Assembly (NCBI GenBank): GCA_030998225.1
Contig: JAPYXD010000715.1
Coordinates: 310,001-374,000 of the forward strand
Reading direction: 5' to 3'
Source of the DNA: Diplolepis rosae
Lineage: Eukaryota; Arthropoda; Insecta; Hymenoptera; Diplolepididae
DNA length: 64,000 bases
The translations under genes and the position numbers were made by a program. Below are positions 1-11,700 of this stretch, in pieces; position 1 is the stretch's first letter; each line of letters begins with the position of its first letter. Under the pieces are notes generated by a model that was given only the letters and a program-made list of their open reading frames with translations, searched no databases and was not told the origin of the DNA.

Positions 1-2287
1 ACATTTCGGGACAGGATGTATATTTTATGTTTTGATTTTTAATATTAAAAAAATTCGATTTTTTTCACCAAAATATGTGAGATACGAAATAAGCGTTGTT
101 CTGCAAAATCGTTTCCTTAAATAAAGTCTACGATTGCTTTTTATTTTTGAGAGATTTGGAAGAAAATAAATTATTTTAACCATGTAATTTATCAAAAAGT
201 TACTGAAATGTATACAGAAAATCGAGCGCGAAGCGCAAGCGTCATGATGAGAATGTGTTCCTTAAGGCTGATAGAGCCTTAAGTAAATTGAATTTCCTGT
301 TTCACTTAAATTCAAAAAGAAATTCAGTAATTTCTGTAATATTATTATAAAATTGGTTTGAGCTTCAGTATCAAATTATTAGAAATAAACTTGAATGTAT
401 GCGAATAGCACAAGACCGAGCGCGAAGCACGAGGTCCAGAAAGAACGGAGCGCGCGATGAGAATGTGCCCGCGAAGCGGGCAGATTTTTTACTTAGATTT
501 TGAGGTTCTTCTCAGGATTGACGTCTATTTACATTTTTGTGGATTAGTCCCATCATACATTTATTTTGAAGATTTTTAAACACAACTTCGAAACACAAGA
601 AGTTAAGTCCACTTAAAAATGCGTTAAATTGTACTAAAAGATATATTAATTTCACAAAAATGTTATGCTTTTACTATATTAACTCATGGACTCAGCGAAT
701 GTGACAAATACTGTATCTCCATAATGTTATTCTATTTGAAAGAACTTTTCAAAAAATTTTGCATTATAACACAAAAAGTTTATTATTGTTTCGTATGTAT
801 ATTTAGATTTAGTGTACATATTTATTAAATATTTAAATTAAAATAATTATTAAATATAATAAATAATTATAATGATAATAAATTGTTAAATATTTAAACA
901 TTTATACTAATATATTGAAATTTTCATTTAAGTAAAAGTGTTACGTATATTAGAAAATTTGTTTTGAAGCATTTTATTTGAAAGAAATATTTTTCAACTT
1001 TACTTCACAGCAGAGAAAAATGGTGTAATTTTGTATGCAAATGTAAGCATGATTTCTTTTTAAAACAATGAAACCTTATATTTACAGTCGTAATTCGAAA
1101 ATGACATGTGATAAAGAATGTTACGTATTTTAAGAACTTTAAAAAATATTTTATTTTAATTCAATGTTGCTTTCTATCAAAGAAATGTTATTGTGTACTT
1201 TTTTTTGTAAATTTGAATACAATTCATGTATTGTTTTAATATTTAAACTCAAAACAAAAAAGTATTTTGGGTATAGTTTTTAATTTTAAATAGCTTATTC
1301 ACAAGGCTAAAAAATATATAAATCAATATTTTACACTTTGAAAAGAAAAACTTTTAAGAAGCCTTTTTTCCAATACATAATTGTGAAAAGAAGGTTTAAT
1401 TATTGAAAAAATAAAAAAACCATATTTAATTCAGTATTGAAAATTACACCTTAAATTCCTCTAGTATAAAATAAAATTTATGAAAATTCCTTTGGAATAA
1501 AATATCTCAAAAAGAACTTTTATTATATTTGACATCTTTTACATGACAATTTCAACAAATAAACGTAAATAAAATTTTTGATTATTTAAAAATGCAATAA
1601 ATTATATTTTATTTTACAAACGAAATTAAACATTGAGAATTCTTTGGTATAAAGCAAAATTGACAAATATAATAATAAAATACATATATTAAATTTTTTT
1701 TTAAATCAAACCTTTTATTCACGCTTATATATTGAAATTGCCATATGAAAGTTGTGAAGTATTCAACAAAATTTTTTTAGTACTTTATTGTTATAAAATT
1801 TGTCAATTTTACTTCATAAGAAAGAAATCTCAATGTGTAATTTCGTGTGCAAAATTAGATATAATTTAAATATTTTTTAATAATAGAATTCTTTTTCCAC
1901 ACTTGTATATTCAAGTAGTCATGTGAAAAGATGCTACATATTATAAAAAAAAGTGCATATTTTTATTCAAAAAAACTTTCCAAAGTATTTTATTCGAACC
2001 TTTTCTTTTTTAAATTTTAATCTCATGATTTGTCTTATCTTGATATGAATTATCGTCCTTATAATTTTTCAATTTCAAATAATTTTTTTACAATACTAAA
2101 AAATATATAAATCGATATTTTGTTTTTAGACTTTCAACACTTATTGAACCATAAATTTTACTGAAAACTTATTTCTCAAGTGCTTAAATCATCCTTAAAT
2201 TTAAAAAAATCTTTTAGATATTCATTTTAGGTTAATTTTTATCAAAATATCCAAAAAAGAAAGCTAATATCTTAAACTATATATTTT
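1..2287. other. AT-rich stretch without a recognisable gene
   Basis: No ORF of note and no family homology seen on either strand. The only structured parts are two short GC-richer blocks at about 222-300 and 410-492. They share the words gagcgcgaagc and gatgagaatgtg and contain small hairpins (for example ccttaag/cttaagg and cccgc/gcggg). They look like two diverged copies of one repeat. The word gcgaagcg also occurs in the satellite of the 2.6-17.3 kb element, which is a weak hint of common origin. Confidence 0.5.
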
Positions 2288-2385
2288 ATTAAGAAATTTT
2301 CTGTGAAAAAAGGAACGCTTCCACTCCACTTCCATATCCAGCGGAGTGGAAGAAGCGTTCCTTTCTTCACAGAAAATTTCTTAAT
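2288..2385. repeat. short near-perfect hairpin (MITE-like)
   Basis: Left arm 2288-2327 and right arm 2343-2385 are reverse complements except for small indels, separated by a 15-bp loop. The arms carry the pair cttccactcc/ggagtggaag and end in attaagaa/ttcttaat. The element is far too regular for the surrounding AT-rich DNA. No protein is encoded. No convincing target duplication was found. Confidence 0.8.
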
Positions 2386-2608
2386 AATTATGATTAAAAA
2401 TTCCATCTAGTCTTGCGAGACGTTACATTAATTCTGAATCATAGGTTGATAAGGTCGATATAGTAGAGTTCCGTTATCACATACAGTGATACACTCTTCT
2501 AATGATCGACATAATCGACTGAAATGATTTAGAAAGATCAGATATATATTTTATTATTTTTAATTTGTCGTCTGCTTCGCGCCTCTTTCACACGAAGTCG
2601 AGAAAAAC

Positions 2609-2620
2609 ATAATTCTCGAT
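2609..2620. repeat. putative 12-bp target duplication, left copy
   Basis: ataattctcgat at 2609-2620 recurs at 17335-17346, exactly where the two ends of the large inverted-repeat element stop. This is what an insertion with a 12-bp target duplication would leave. The right end would then lack about 58 bp present at the left end. Confidence 0.55.
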
Positions 2621-3955
2621 AATTTCGTGACATGTTTGTGTCCATGTCTTAATTATTATATTGACCCAAAATTAAATCGTTTTTGTATTTTGTATTGGCA
2701 TTGGGTCAGATCATTTCCATCAGGAATAATTTATTGAACAAACATGTTCTAGATGTATAAAACCAAAATCATGTTTAAGAAGATACAATAGATAAAAAAG
2801 ATACTAAAGTACAGAAAGGGGGGTTAAAAAAGGCAAACGTTACGGCCACAAATGGGGGCCCTCTTCAGTGCCAGCTAAATTTCGGAACTTAATGACTAAG
2901 CTGTAAGCGTGCAAAAACCATTATTTATAGTAAAAACTAGATTTTTATTTTTATTTTTATGTTTTTTTTTTTTGTTTTCTTAATTATGATATTTTATAAA
3001 AAACGTGCAAAGGGACTTATGTGTTGGGGCAAGCTCCAAGGCGTCCAGGAACCAGGCCGCTCCAAAACCACAGTCCTCAAAAAAGCAAGAAGAAGGGCTC
3101 CTGTTTAGCCGATTGGCGAAGAGTGTGACCGCAAATTTGCTTCTCCTCAAAGGCACACACCAGAACCACGTATAAATAATGATTTTTTAACACTAATCTC
3201 GTACAAAAAAACACCAGTATCCATTAGGAGGTCCACAACACCTTTGAGAAGTATGCACTTCACAGAACACACACACGCGAATCCGGGCGGACGGAGATTT
3301 TTCTTTCCTTTTTTTTTTTTTTTTTCCTTAATAGAGTGAATTTAAAAAACCAATTGAACTTTGATTTTCCGATTATCTTGATTCCTCTTTTGACACAGAG
3401 GCAGCAGATAGAATTAGCTGCACGCTCTGTTCAGCGTCAAAAGGAAACTGCTTGGGAAAGAGAGCAGTACAGTTTAAAGCTAGCATAAAAAATTAATATA
3501 TACAATGACCATTTGTTGTGAAGGGTCAAGTTTCAAAACGCATAAACATACCCCATACACGGTCTATGTCCTGGCTACTCGAGACCCGAATATGCTTGAG
3601 TGTTCAAAGAAAAGCGAGAAAAAGGTCTCAGACCACATGTTGGAAGAATCCCTCTGAAGAAGAAATTTTAATTCTGGGAAAATGTTATACTTTTATATTG
3701 TATTTTATTTTATAAAATTGGGGGTCAAATTTCTTTATAGAAAATTAATTTTTATTTCATTTTTACACAATGAAGAAGGCTATGTTTTTTTTTTTTTTTT
3801 TTTTTTTTTTTGGCACCGAAAATCTAACTAAATTTGTATGTAATTTAACAGTAAAATTCGCGCGTATAAATTTGCAATATTTTGTAACCAATGGTAGGCG
3901 CGAAATTCGAATTATCTTGGAAGGAATACTAAGCGGAGGTTCTCGCACATAAATT
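2621..3955 (+). repeat. left terminal arm (PLE pLTR-like module)
   Basis: The arm begins with a small inverted motif (TGACATG...CATG) and is followed by gacccaa and tgggtc near 2664-2708. Next comes a hammerhead-like core on the minus strand (2833-2877). A structured GC-richer stretch at about 3003-3170 follows (gcaagctccaaggcg and onward), which has recognisable relatives near 56.7 kb and 21.8 kb. The arm ends with a 27-base T run at 3785-3811. The right arm has the matching A run at 38 bases, a slippage difference between otherwise almost identical arms. Short ORFs here are mirrored in the other arm and are not considered genes. Confidence 0.7.
2833..2877 (-). ncRNA. hammerhead ribozyme motif, mutated core (left arm)
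   Basis: On the minus strand the order is GGCA, then CTGAAGA (matches the CUGANGA core), then a stem II with GGCC/GGCC pairing, then GTAAC where GAAAC is required, then GTT|TGCC. TGCC pairs with the upstream GGCA to make stem I, and ACGT forms a loop-less palindromic stem III. The A-to-U change inside the GAA box should abolish activity. PLEs are known to carry hammerhead motifs in their terminal repeats. The assignment here rests on core order and helix pairing, not on a covariance search. Confidence 0.6.
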
Positions 3956-3956
3956 G

Positions 3957-6900
3957 AGCGCTTCGCGGCTTATTTTTGAGAAGTTATATTCATTGTTTAT
4001 CGGTATGGCTGAATATAAGACATTTTTAGGACGGAAAGGTAAAGGAATTTGGTATATTTCGGATTGATGCGACCGAGTATAATACATTTTTACCAGAAAA
4101 AAAACTGGATTTTGTATATATTATTAATGCAAAATTTCGCGTGTGTAAACTTACATGTGTGCAAAAAGTGTGTCATGTGTGCAATATTTTGTAAACGATG
4201 GCAAGCGCTAATTTTTAATTATCTTGGAGATTGTATTAGACGGCGGTTCTCGCGTATGAGTTGAACGCTTAGCGGCTTATTTTTCGATCTCATATTCATA
4301 GCTTATCGATAAAGCCGAATATGAGACATTATCAGGCCGAAAAGAAAAATGAATTTGGTATGAGTTTTAAATTAATAAAATTAATTTCGCGTGCATAACT
4401 ATAATGTGTGCAAGGATAAGCGTGTAACGTATTTTATGTTCTTATAACCAATTCCAGGCGCGAATCTTTCAGAGACTATATTAAGCGACGGTTCTCGCGT
4501 GTGAGTTTAGCGCTTAGCGGCTTATTTTTGTGATATAATTTTCATAGAGTATCAATGCAGCTAACTAAAAGCTATTTGCAGGCAGAAAATATAATAGCAA
4601 TATGTGTGCATTTTTTAAAGGTAAAATTAGCGTGTAAGTAAGGTCGGCCGCGTATTTTTGAAATCTCGGAGAGTTTCCTAAGCGCAAGTTTAGCAATTAT
4701 GCGAAGAACTTTTAGCAGAAAAGTCATGTTATATTATTAAGGCGTCGATAAGCTATTTTGTAATTCAGAAGACACGTATAATGTATCCAATATTCAGCAT
4801 GTTATTAAAACATGTTCTCACATGTGTGATGAGCGCTTAGCGGCTTGTTATTACGTAATAGAATCTATTTTGGATTGGTGCGACCGAATATAATACATTT
4901 TTTACCAGAAAAATAACTGGATTTTGTATATATTATTAATGTAAAATTTCGCGTGTGTAAACTTACATGTGTGCAAAAGGTGTGTAATGTGTGCAATATT
5001 TTGTAAACGATGGCACGCGCTAATTTTTAATTATCTTGGAGATTGTATTAGACGGCGTTTCTCGCGTATGAGTTGAAAGCTTAGCGGCTTATTTTTTCGA
5101 TCTCATATTCATAGCTTATCGATAAAGCCGATTATAAGACATTTTCAGGCCGAAAAAATAAATGAATTTGGTATGAGTTTTAAATTAATAAAATTAATTT
5201 CGAGTGCATAATTATAATGTGTGCAAGGATAAGCGTGTAACGTATTTTATGTTCTTATAACCAATTCCAAGGCGCGAATTTTTCTGAGATTGTATTAAGC
5301 GACGGTTCTCGCGTGTGAGTTTAGCGCTTAGCGGCTTATTTTTGTGAAATAATTTTCATAGCGTATCAATGTAGCTGATTAAAAGCTATTTGCAGGCCGA
5401 AAATATAATTGCAATATGTGTGCATTTTTTTAAAAGTAAAATTAGCGTGTAAGTAAGGTCGGCCGCGTATTTTTAAAAATCTCGGAGAGTTTCTTAAGCG
5501 CAAGTTTAGCAATTATGCGAAGAACGTTTAGCAGAAACGTTATGTTATATTATTAATGCGTCGATAAGCTATTTTGTAATTCAGAAGACACGTATAATGC
5601 ATCCAATATTCCGCATGTTATTAAAACATGTTCTCACATATGTTATGAGCGCTTAGCGGCTTGTTATTACGTAATAGTATCTATTTTGGATTGGTGCGAC
5701 CGAATATAATAAATTTTTTACCAGAAAAAATAACTGGATTTTGTATATATTATTAATGTGAAATTTCGCGTGTATAAACTTACAGTATTAGACGGCGGTT
5801 CTCGCGTAGTAGTTGAACGCTTAGCGGCTTATGTTTTCGATATCATATTCAAAGCTTATCGATAGAGCTGAAAATACGACATATTCCAGGCCGAGAATGT
5901 AAATGAATTTGGAATGAGTTATAAAATAACAAAATAAATCTCACGTGCACAATAATAATGATGCAGGGATAAGCGTGTAACGTATTTTAGGTTCTTATAA
6001 CCAATTCCAAGGCGCGAATCTTTCAGAGACTATATTAGGCGACGGTTCTCGCGTGTGAGTTTAGCGCTTAGCGGCTTATTTTTGTGATATCAATTTCCAT
6101 AGCGTATCAATGCGGCTGACTAAAAACTATTTGCAGGTCGAAAATATAATTGCAATATTTATGTATTTTTTAAAAGTAAAATTAGCGTGTCAGTAAGGTC
6201 GGCCGCGTATTTTTAAAAATCTCGGAGAGTTTTTTAAGCGCAAGTTTAGCAATTATGCGAAGAACGTTTAGCATAAAAGTTATGTTATATTATTAACGCG
6301 TCGATAAGCTATTTTGTAATTCAGAAGACACGTATAATATATCCATTGTTCAGCATGTTATTAAAACATGTTCTCACATATGAGATGAGCGCTTAGCGGC
6401 TTGTTTTTACGTAATAGTATCTATTGTTCAGCATGTTATTAAAACATGTTTTCATATATGAGGTGAGCGCTTAGCGGCTTGTTATTACGTAATAGTATCT
6501 ATTTTGGATTGATGAGAGCGAATATAATACATTTTTTACCAGAAAAATAACTGGATTTTGCATATATTATTAATGTAAAATTTCGCGTGTGTAAACTTAC
6601 ATGTGTGCAAAAAGTGTGTAACGTGTGCAATATTTTGTAAACGATGGCACGCGCTAATTTTTAATTATCTTGGAGATTGTATTAGACGGCGGTTCTCGCT
6701 TATGAGCTGAACGCTTAGCGGCTTATTTTTTCGATCTCATATTCATAGCTTATCAAAAAAGCTGAATATGAGACATTTTCAGGACGAAAAGATAAATGAA
6801 TTTGGTATGAGTTTGAAGTTAATAAAATTAATTTCGCGTGCATAAATATAATGTGTGCAAGGATAAGCGTGTAACGTATTTTATGTTCTTATAACCAATT

Positions 6901-8099
6901 TCAAGGCGCGAATATTTCGGAGATTATATTAAGCGACGGTTCTCGCGTGTTAGCGGCTTGTTATTACGTAATAGTATCTATGTTGGACTGGTACGACCGC
7001 ATATAATACATTTTTTAGCAGAAAAAATAACTGGATTTTATATATATTATTATTGTAAAAATTTTGCGTGTGCAAACTTTCAGTATTATACTGCGGTTCT
7101 CGCGTATAAGTTGAACGCTTAGCGGCTTATTTTTTCGATATCATATTCATAGCTTATCGATATCATATTCATAGCTCATTGATAGAGATGAATATAAGAT
7201 ATATTCCAGGCCGAGAATGTAAATGAATTTGGTATGAGTTATAAAATAACAAAATAAATTTCACGTGCATAATAATAATGTATGCAGGGATAAGCGTGTA
7301 ACGTATTTTAGGTTCTTATAACCAATTCCAAGTCGCGAATCTTTCAGAGACTATATTAAGCGACGGTTCTCGCGTGTGAGTTTAGCGCTTAGCGGCTTAT
7401 TTTTGTGATATCAATTTCCACAGCGTATCAATGCGGCTGACTAAAAACTATTTGCAGGTCGAAAATATAATTGCAATATTTATGTATTTTTTAAAAGTAA
7501 AATTAGCGTGTCAGTAAGGTCGGCCGCGTATTTTTAAAAATCTCGGAGAGTTTTTTAAGCGCAAGTTTAGCAATTATGCGAAGAACGTTTAGCATAAAAG
7601 TTATGTTATATTATTAACGCGTCGATAAGCTATTTTGTAATTCAGAAGACACGTATAATATATCCATTGTTCAGCATGTTATTAAAACATGTTCTCACAT
7701 ATGAGATGAGCGCTTAGCGGCTTGTTTTTACGTAATAGTATCTATTGTTCAGCATGTTATTAAAACATGTTTTCATATATGAGGTGAGCGCTTAGCGGCT
7801 TGTTATTACGTAATAGTATCTATTTTGGATTGATGCGAGCGAATATAATACATTTTTTACCAGAAAAATAACTGGATTTTGCATATATTATTAATGTAAA
7901 ATTTCGCGTGTGTAAACTTACATGTGTGCAAAAAGTGTGTAATGTGTGCAATATTTTGTAAACGATGGCACGCGCTAATTTTTAATTATCTTGGAGATTG
8001 TATTAGACGGCGGTTCTCGCTTATGAGCTGAACGCTTAGCGGCTTATTTTTTCGATCTCATATTCATAGCTTATCGATAAAGCTGAATATGAGACATTT
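3957..8099 (+). repeat. left satellite array with higher-order structure
   Basis: About 4.1 kb of diverged tandem units. Each submonomer of roughly 160-330 bp ends in a conserved block reading cggttctcgcg, then about ten bases, then cgcttagcggctta(t). Four submonomers make a repeat of about 810-820 bp (starts near 4062, 4873, 5691, 6507). The last part shows a longer 1,320-bp period (6507 to 7827). Other recurrent words are accgaatataatacattttt, gtaaggtcggccgcg and catgttattaaaacatg, the last an inverted repeat. There are no coding features beyond small shadow ORFs. The array is reversed on the other side of the element. Confidence 0.85.
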
Positions 8100-8101
8100 T
8101 C

Positions 8102-8602
8102 CTTGCTGATAGAGATATTCAACCCTTTATCAGCATCCCTTACATAGAAGGACTATCCGAAAAAATTTCAAGAATTTTGGGCAACTATAATATTAATATT
8201 GCTTTTAAAAACCATAAAAGTTTGAAAATGATATTTAAACCAACAAAAGACCGTTTAAAAAAAGAACAGCTTTCCAATATCGTCTATAGCATCCCATGTA
8301 AAGACAATAATTGCAAAGCCGTTTACATAGGGCAAACAAAACGGTTTCTACAAACCCGGATAAAGGAACACAAAAATAATATTAGAGAACCCCCCACTAA
8401 ACAAAACGCGTTAACAAAACATACGATAGAAAAAGACCATTTCTTTGATTTCGATCGCACCAAGATCTTATCCAAGGAATACAATTACAAAAAGAGACTG
8501 CTGTTGGAAATGTGTCACATTGCAGGTACGAGAGAAGCCGTAAATCTCAGAACCGACATTGAGAATCTTTCGAAGTTTTACAACCCTATCATAAAAAAAT
8601 AG
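8102..8602 (+). pseudogene. Penelope-like element ORF, 3' fragment: linker plus GIY-YIG endonuclease
   Basis: The frame is open from the junction with the satellite at about 8102 through the TAG at 8600-8602, giving about 166 residues. It starts with the linker typical of PLE proteins between reverse transcriptase and endonuclease (IPYIEGLSEKISRIL, then NINIAFKNHKSL). This is followed by VYSIPC, YIGQTKR, RIKEHK and a late LLLEMCHI segment. These are the marks of the GIY-YIG (URI) nuclease that nicks target DNA for PLE integration. No start codon is convincing because the reverse transcriptase part is missing: the frame is cut cleanly where the satellite begins. The endonuclease itself shows no stop or frameshift. 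A sense hammerhead-like motif lies far downstream in the right arm (17144-17173), on the same strand, as expected for a 3' pLTR. No poly(A)-type tail follows. Confidence 0.85.
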
Positions 8603-8789
8603 GATCCCCTGGTCATGCCACACCATAACGTTCAACCACGTGGCGACCCAGAAAGATGAAGGGTTCACATTATAACAATGAAGAAGGCTCAATAGGGTTA
8701 TGGTTACTTAACTAATTTTTCAATTGTTACAAAGATTACCCGCTTCATAAATTTATTACCTCAGATGCATTGATACGCAATGGATATGA
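8603..8789 (+). other. PLE 3' untranslated remnant at the centre of the inverted repeat
   Basis: Non-coding sequence between the endonuclease stop and the start of the right satellite array. It contains acaatgaagaaggct, a word also present in both terminal arms next to the T/A run (about 3769 and its mirror). This suggests that this stretch and the arms derive from the same PLE 3' region. Confidence 0.45.
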
Positions 8790-11700
8790 CATCGTAAAAA
8801 TAAACCACTAAGCGCTCAACTCACACGTGATAACCACCGCCTAATATAATCTCGAAGATAATTTAAAATTCGCGCCTAAAACTGGTTACAAAATATTGCA
8901 CATATTACACACTTATTTTGCACACATGTAAGTTCACACACGCGAAATTTTACATTAATAATATATACAAAATCCAGTTATTTTTCTGGTAAAAAATGTA
9001 TTATATTCGGTCGCATCAATCCAAAATAGATACTATTACGTAATAACAAGCCGCTAAGCGCTCATCACACATGTGAGAACATGTTTTAATAACATGCCGA
9101 ATAATCAATACATTATACGTGTTTCTGAATTACTAAATAGTTAACCTTGCGCTTAAGAAGCTTTCCGAAATTTTGAAAATACGCGCCCGGCCTTAGTTAC
9201 ACAAAAATTTAACTCAAAGAATGAATGCATACGTTTTTCATTTATATTCTCAGCCTGAAAATAGCTTGTAGTCAGCTGCATTGATACGCAATGAAAATGA
9301 TATCACATAACAAGCCACTAAACGATAAACTCATACGCGATTGCCGTCGCTTAATATAGTCTCTGAAAGATTCGCGCCTTGGAATTGGTTATAAGAACCT
9401 AAAATACGTTACACGCTTATCCTTTCACACATTATGAATATGCACGAGAAATTACTTTTATTAATTTTAAAAACTTATACCAAATTCATTTATCTTTTCG
9501 GCCTGAAAATGTCTCATATTCGGCTTTATCGATAACCTATGAATATGAGATCGCAAAAATAAGCCGCTAAGCGTTCAACTGATACGCGAGAACCGCCGTC
9601 GAATACAGTAAGTTTGCACACGCAAAATTTTTACATTAATAATATATATAAAATCCAGTTATTTTTTTGGAAAAAAATGTATTATATGCGGTCGCACCAG
9701 TCCAAAATAGATACTATTACGTAATAACAAGCCGTTAACACGCGAGAACCGTCGCTTAATATAATCTCCGAAATATTCGCGCCTTGAAATTGGTTATAAG
9801 AACATAAAATACGTTACACGCTTATCCTTGCACACATTATATTTATGCACGCGAAATTAATTTTATTAACTTCAAACTCATACCAAATTCATTTATCTTT
9901 TCGTCCTGAAAATGTCTCATATTCAACTTTATCGATAAGCTATGAATATGAGATCGAAAAAATAAGCCGCTAAGCGTTCAACTGATACGCGAGAACCGCC
10001 GTCGAATACAGTAAGTTTGCACACGCAAAATTTTTACATTAATAATATATATAAAATCCAGTTATTTTTTTTTTGGTAAAAAATGTATTATATTCGGACG
10101 CACCAGTCCAAAATAGATACTATTACGTAATAACAAGCCGTTAACACGCGAGAACCGTCGCTTAATATAATCTCCGAAATATTCGCGCCTTGGAATTGGT
10201 TATAAGGACCTAAAATACGTTACACGCTTATCCTTTCACACATTATGAATATGCACGAGAAATTACTTTTATTAATTTTAAAAACTTATACCAAATTCAT
10301 TTATCTTTTCGGCCTGAAAATGTCTCATATTCGGCTTTATCGATAACCTATGAATATGAGATCGCAAAAATAAGCCGCTAAGCGTTCAACTGATACGCGA
10401 GAACCGCCGTCGAATACAGTAAGTTTGCACACGCAAAATTTTTACATTAATAATATATATAAAATCCAGTTATTTTTTTTGGTAAAAAATGTATTATATT
10501 CGGTCGCACCAATCCAAAATAGATACTATTACATAATAACAAGCCGCTAAGCGCTCATCACATATGTGAGAACATGTTTTAATAACATGCGGAATATTGG
10601 ACATATTATACGTGTCTTCTGAATTACAAAATAGCTTATCGACGCCTTAATAATATAACATAACTTTTCTACTAAACGTTCTTCGCAAAATTGCTAAACT
10701 TACGCTTAAGAAACTCTCCGAGTTTTTGAAAATACGCGGCCGACCTTACTTACACACAAATTTTATTTTAAAAAATACATAAATATTCCAATTATATTTT
10801 CGGCCTGCAAATAGCTTTTAGTCAGCTGCATTGATACGCTATGAAAAATGATATCACAAAAATAAGCCGCTAAGCGCTAAACTCACACGCGAGAACCGTC
10901 GCTTAATATAGTCTCTGAAAGATTCGTGCCTTGGAATTGGTTATAAGAACCTAAAATACGTTACACGCTTATCCCTGCATACATTATTATTATGCATGTG
11001 AAATTTATTTTGTTATTTTATAACTCATACCAAATTCATTTACATTCTCGGCCTGGAATATATCTTACATTCATCTCTATCAATGAGCTATGAATATGAT
11101 ATCGATAAGCTATGAATATGATATGGAAAAAATAAGCCGCGAAGCGTTCAACTTATACGCGAGAACCGCAGTATAATACTGAAAGTTTACACACGCGAAA
11201 TTTCACATTAATAATATATACAAAATCCAGTTATTTTTTCTGGTAAAAAATGTATTATATGCGGTCGTACCAGTCCAAAATAGAAACTATTACGTAATAA
11301 CAAGCCGCTAACACACGAGAACCGTAGCTTAATATAATCTCCGAAATATTCGCGCCTTGAAATTGGTTATAAGAACATAAAATACGTTACACGCTTATCC
11401 TTGCACACATTATATTTATGCACGCGAAATTAATTTTATTAACTTCAAACTCATACCAAATTCATTTATCTTTTCGTCCTGAAAATGTCTCATATTCAGC
11501 TTTATCGATAAGCTATGAATATGTGATCGAAAAAATAAGCCGCTAAGCGTTCAGCTTATAAGCGAGAACCGCCGTCTAATACAATCTCCAAGATAATTAA
11601 AAATTAGCGCGTGCCATCGTTTACAAAATATTGCACACATTACACACTTTTTGCACACATGTAAGTTTACACACGCGAAATTTTACATTAATAATATATG

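Noticed and set aside
3763..3952. ORFs of about 60 codons on both strands with phenylalanine or lysine runs (mirrored at 16052-16250)
   Set aside because: Produced by the T/A run and present on both strands of an inverted-repeat arm; no protein features.
4049..4264. A 71-codon ORF (mirrored at 15740-15955)
   Set aside because: It is part of a satellite unit; the same sequence in other units has stops and shifts, so the ORF is a repeat by-product.
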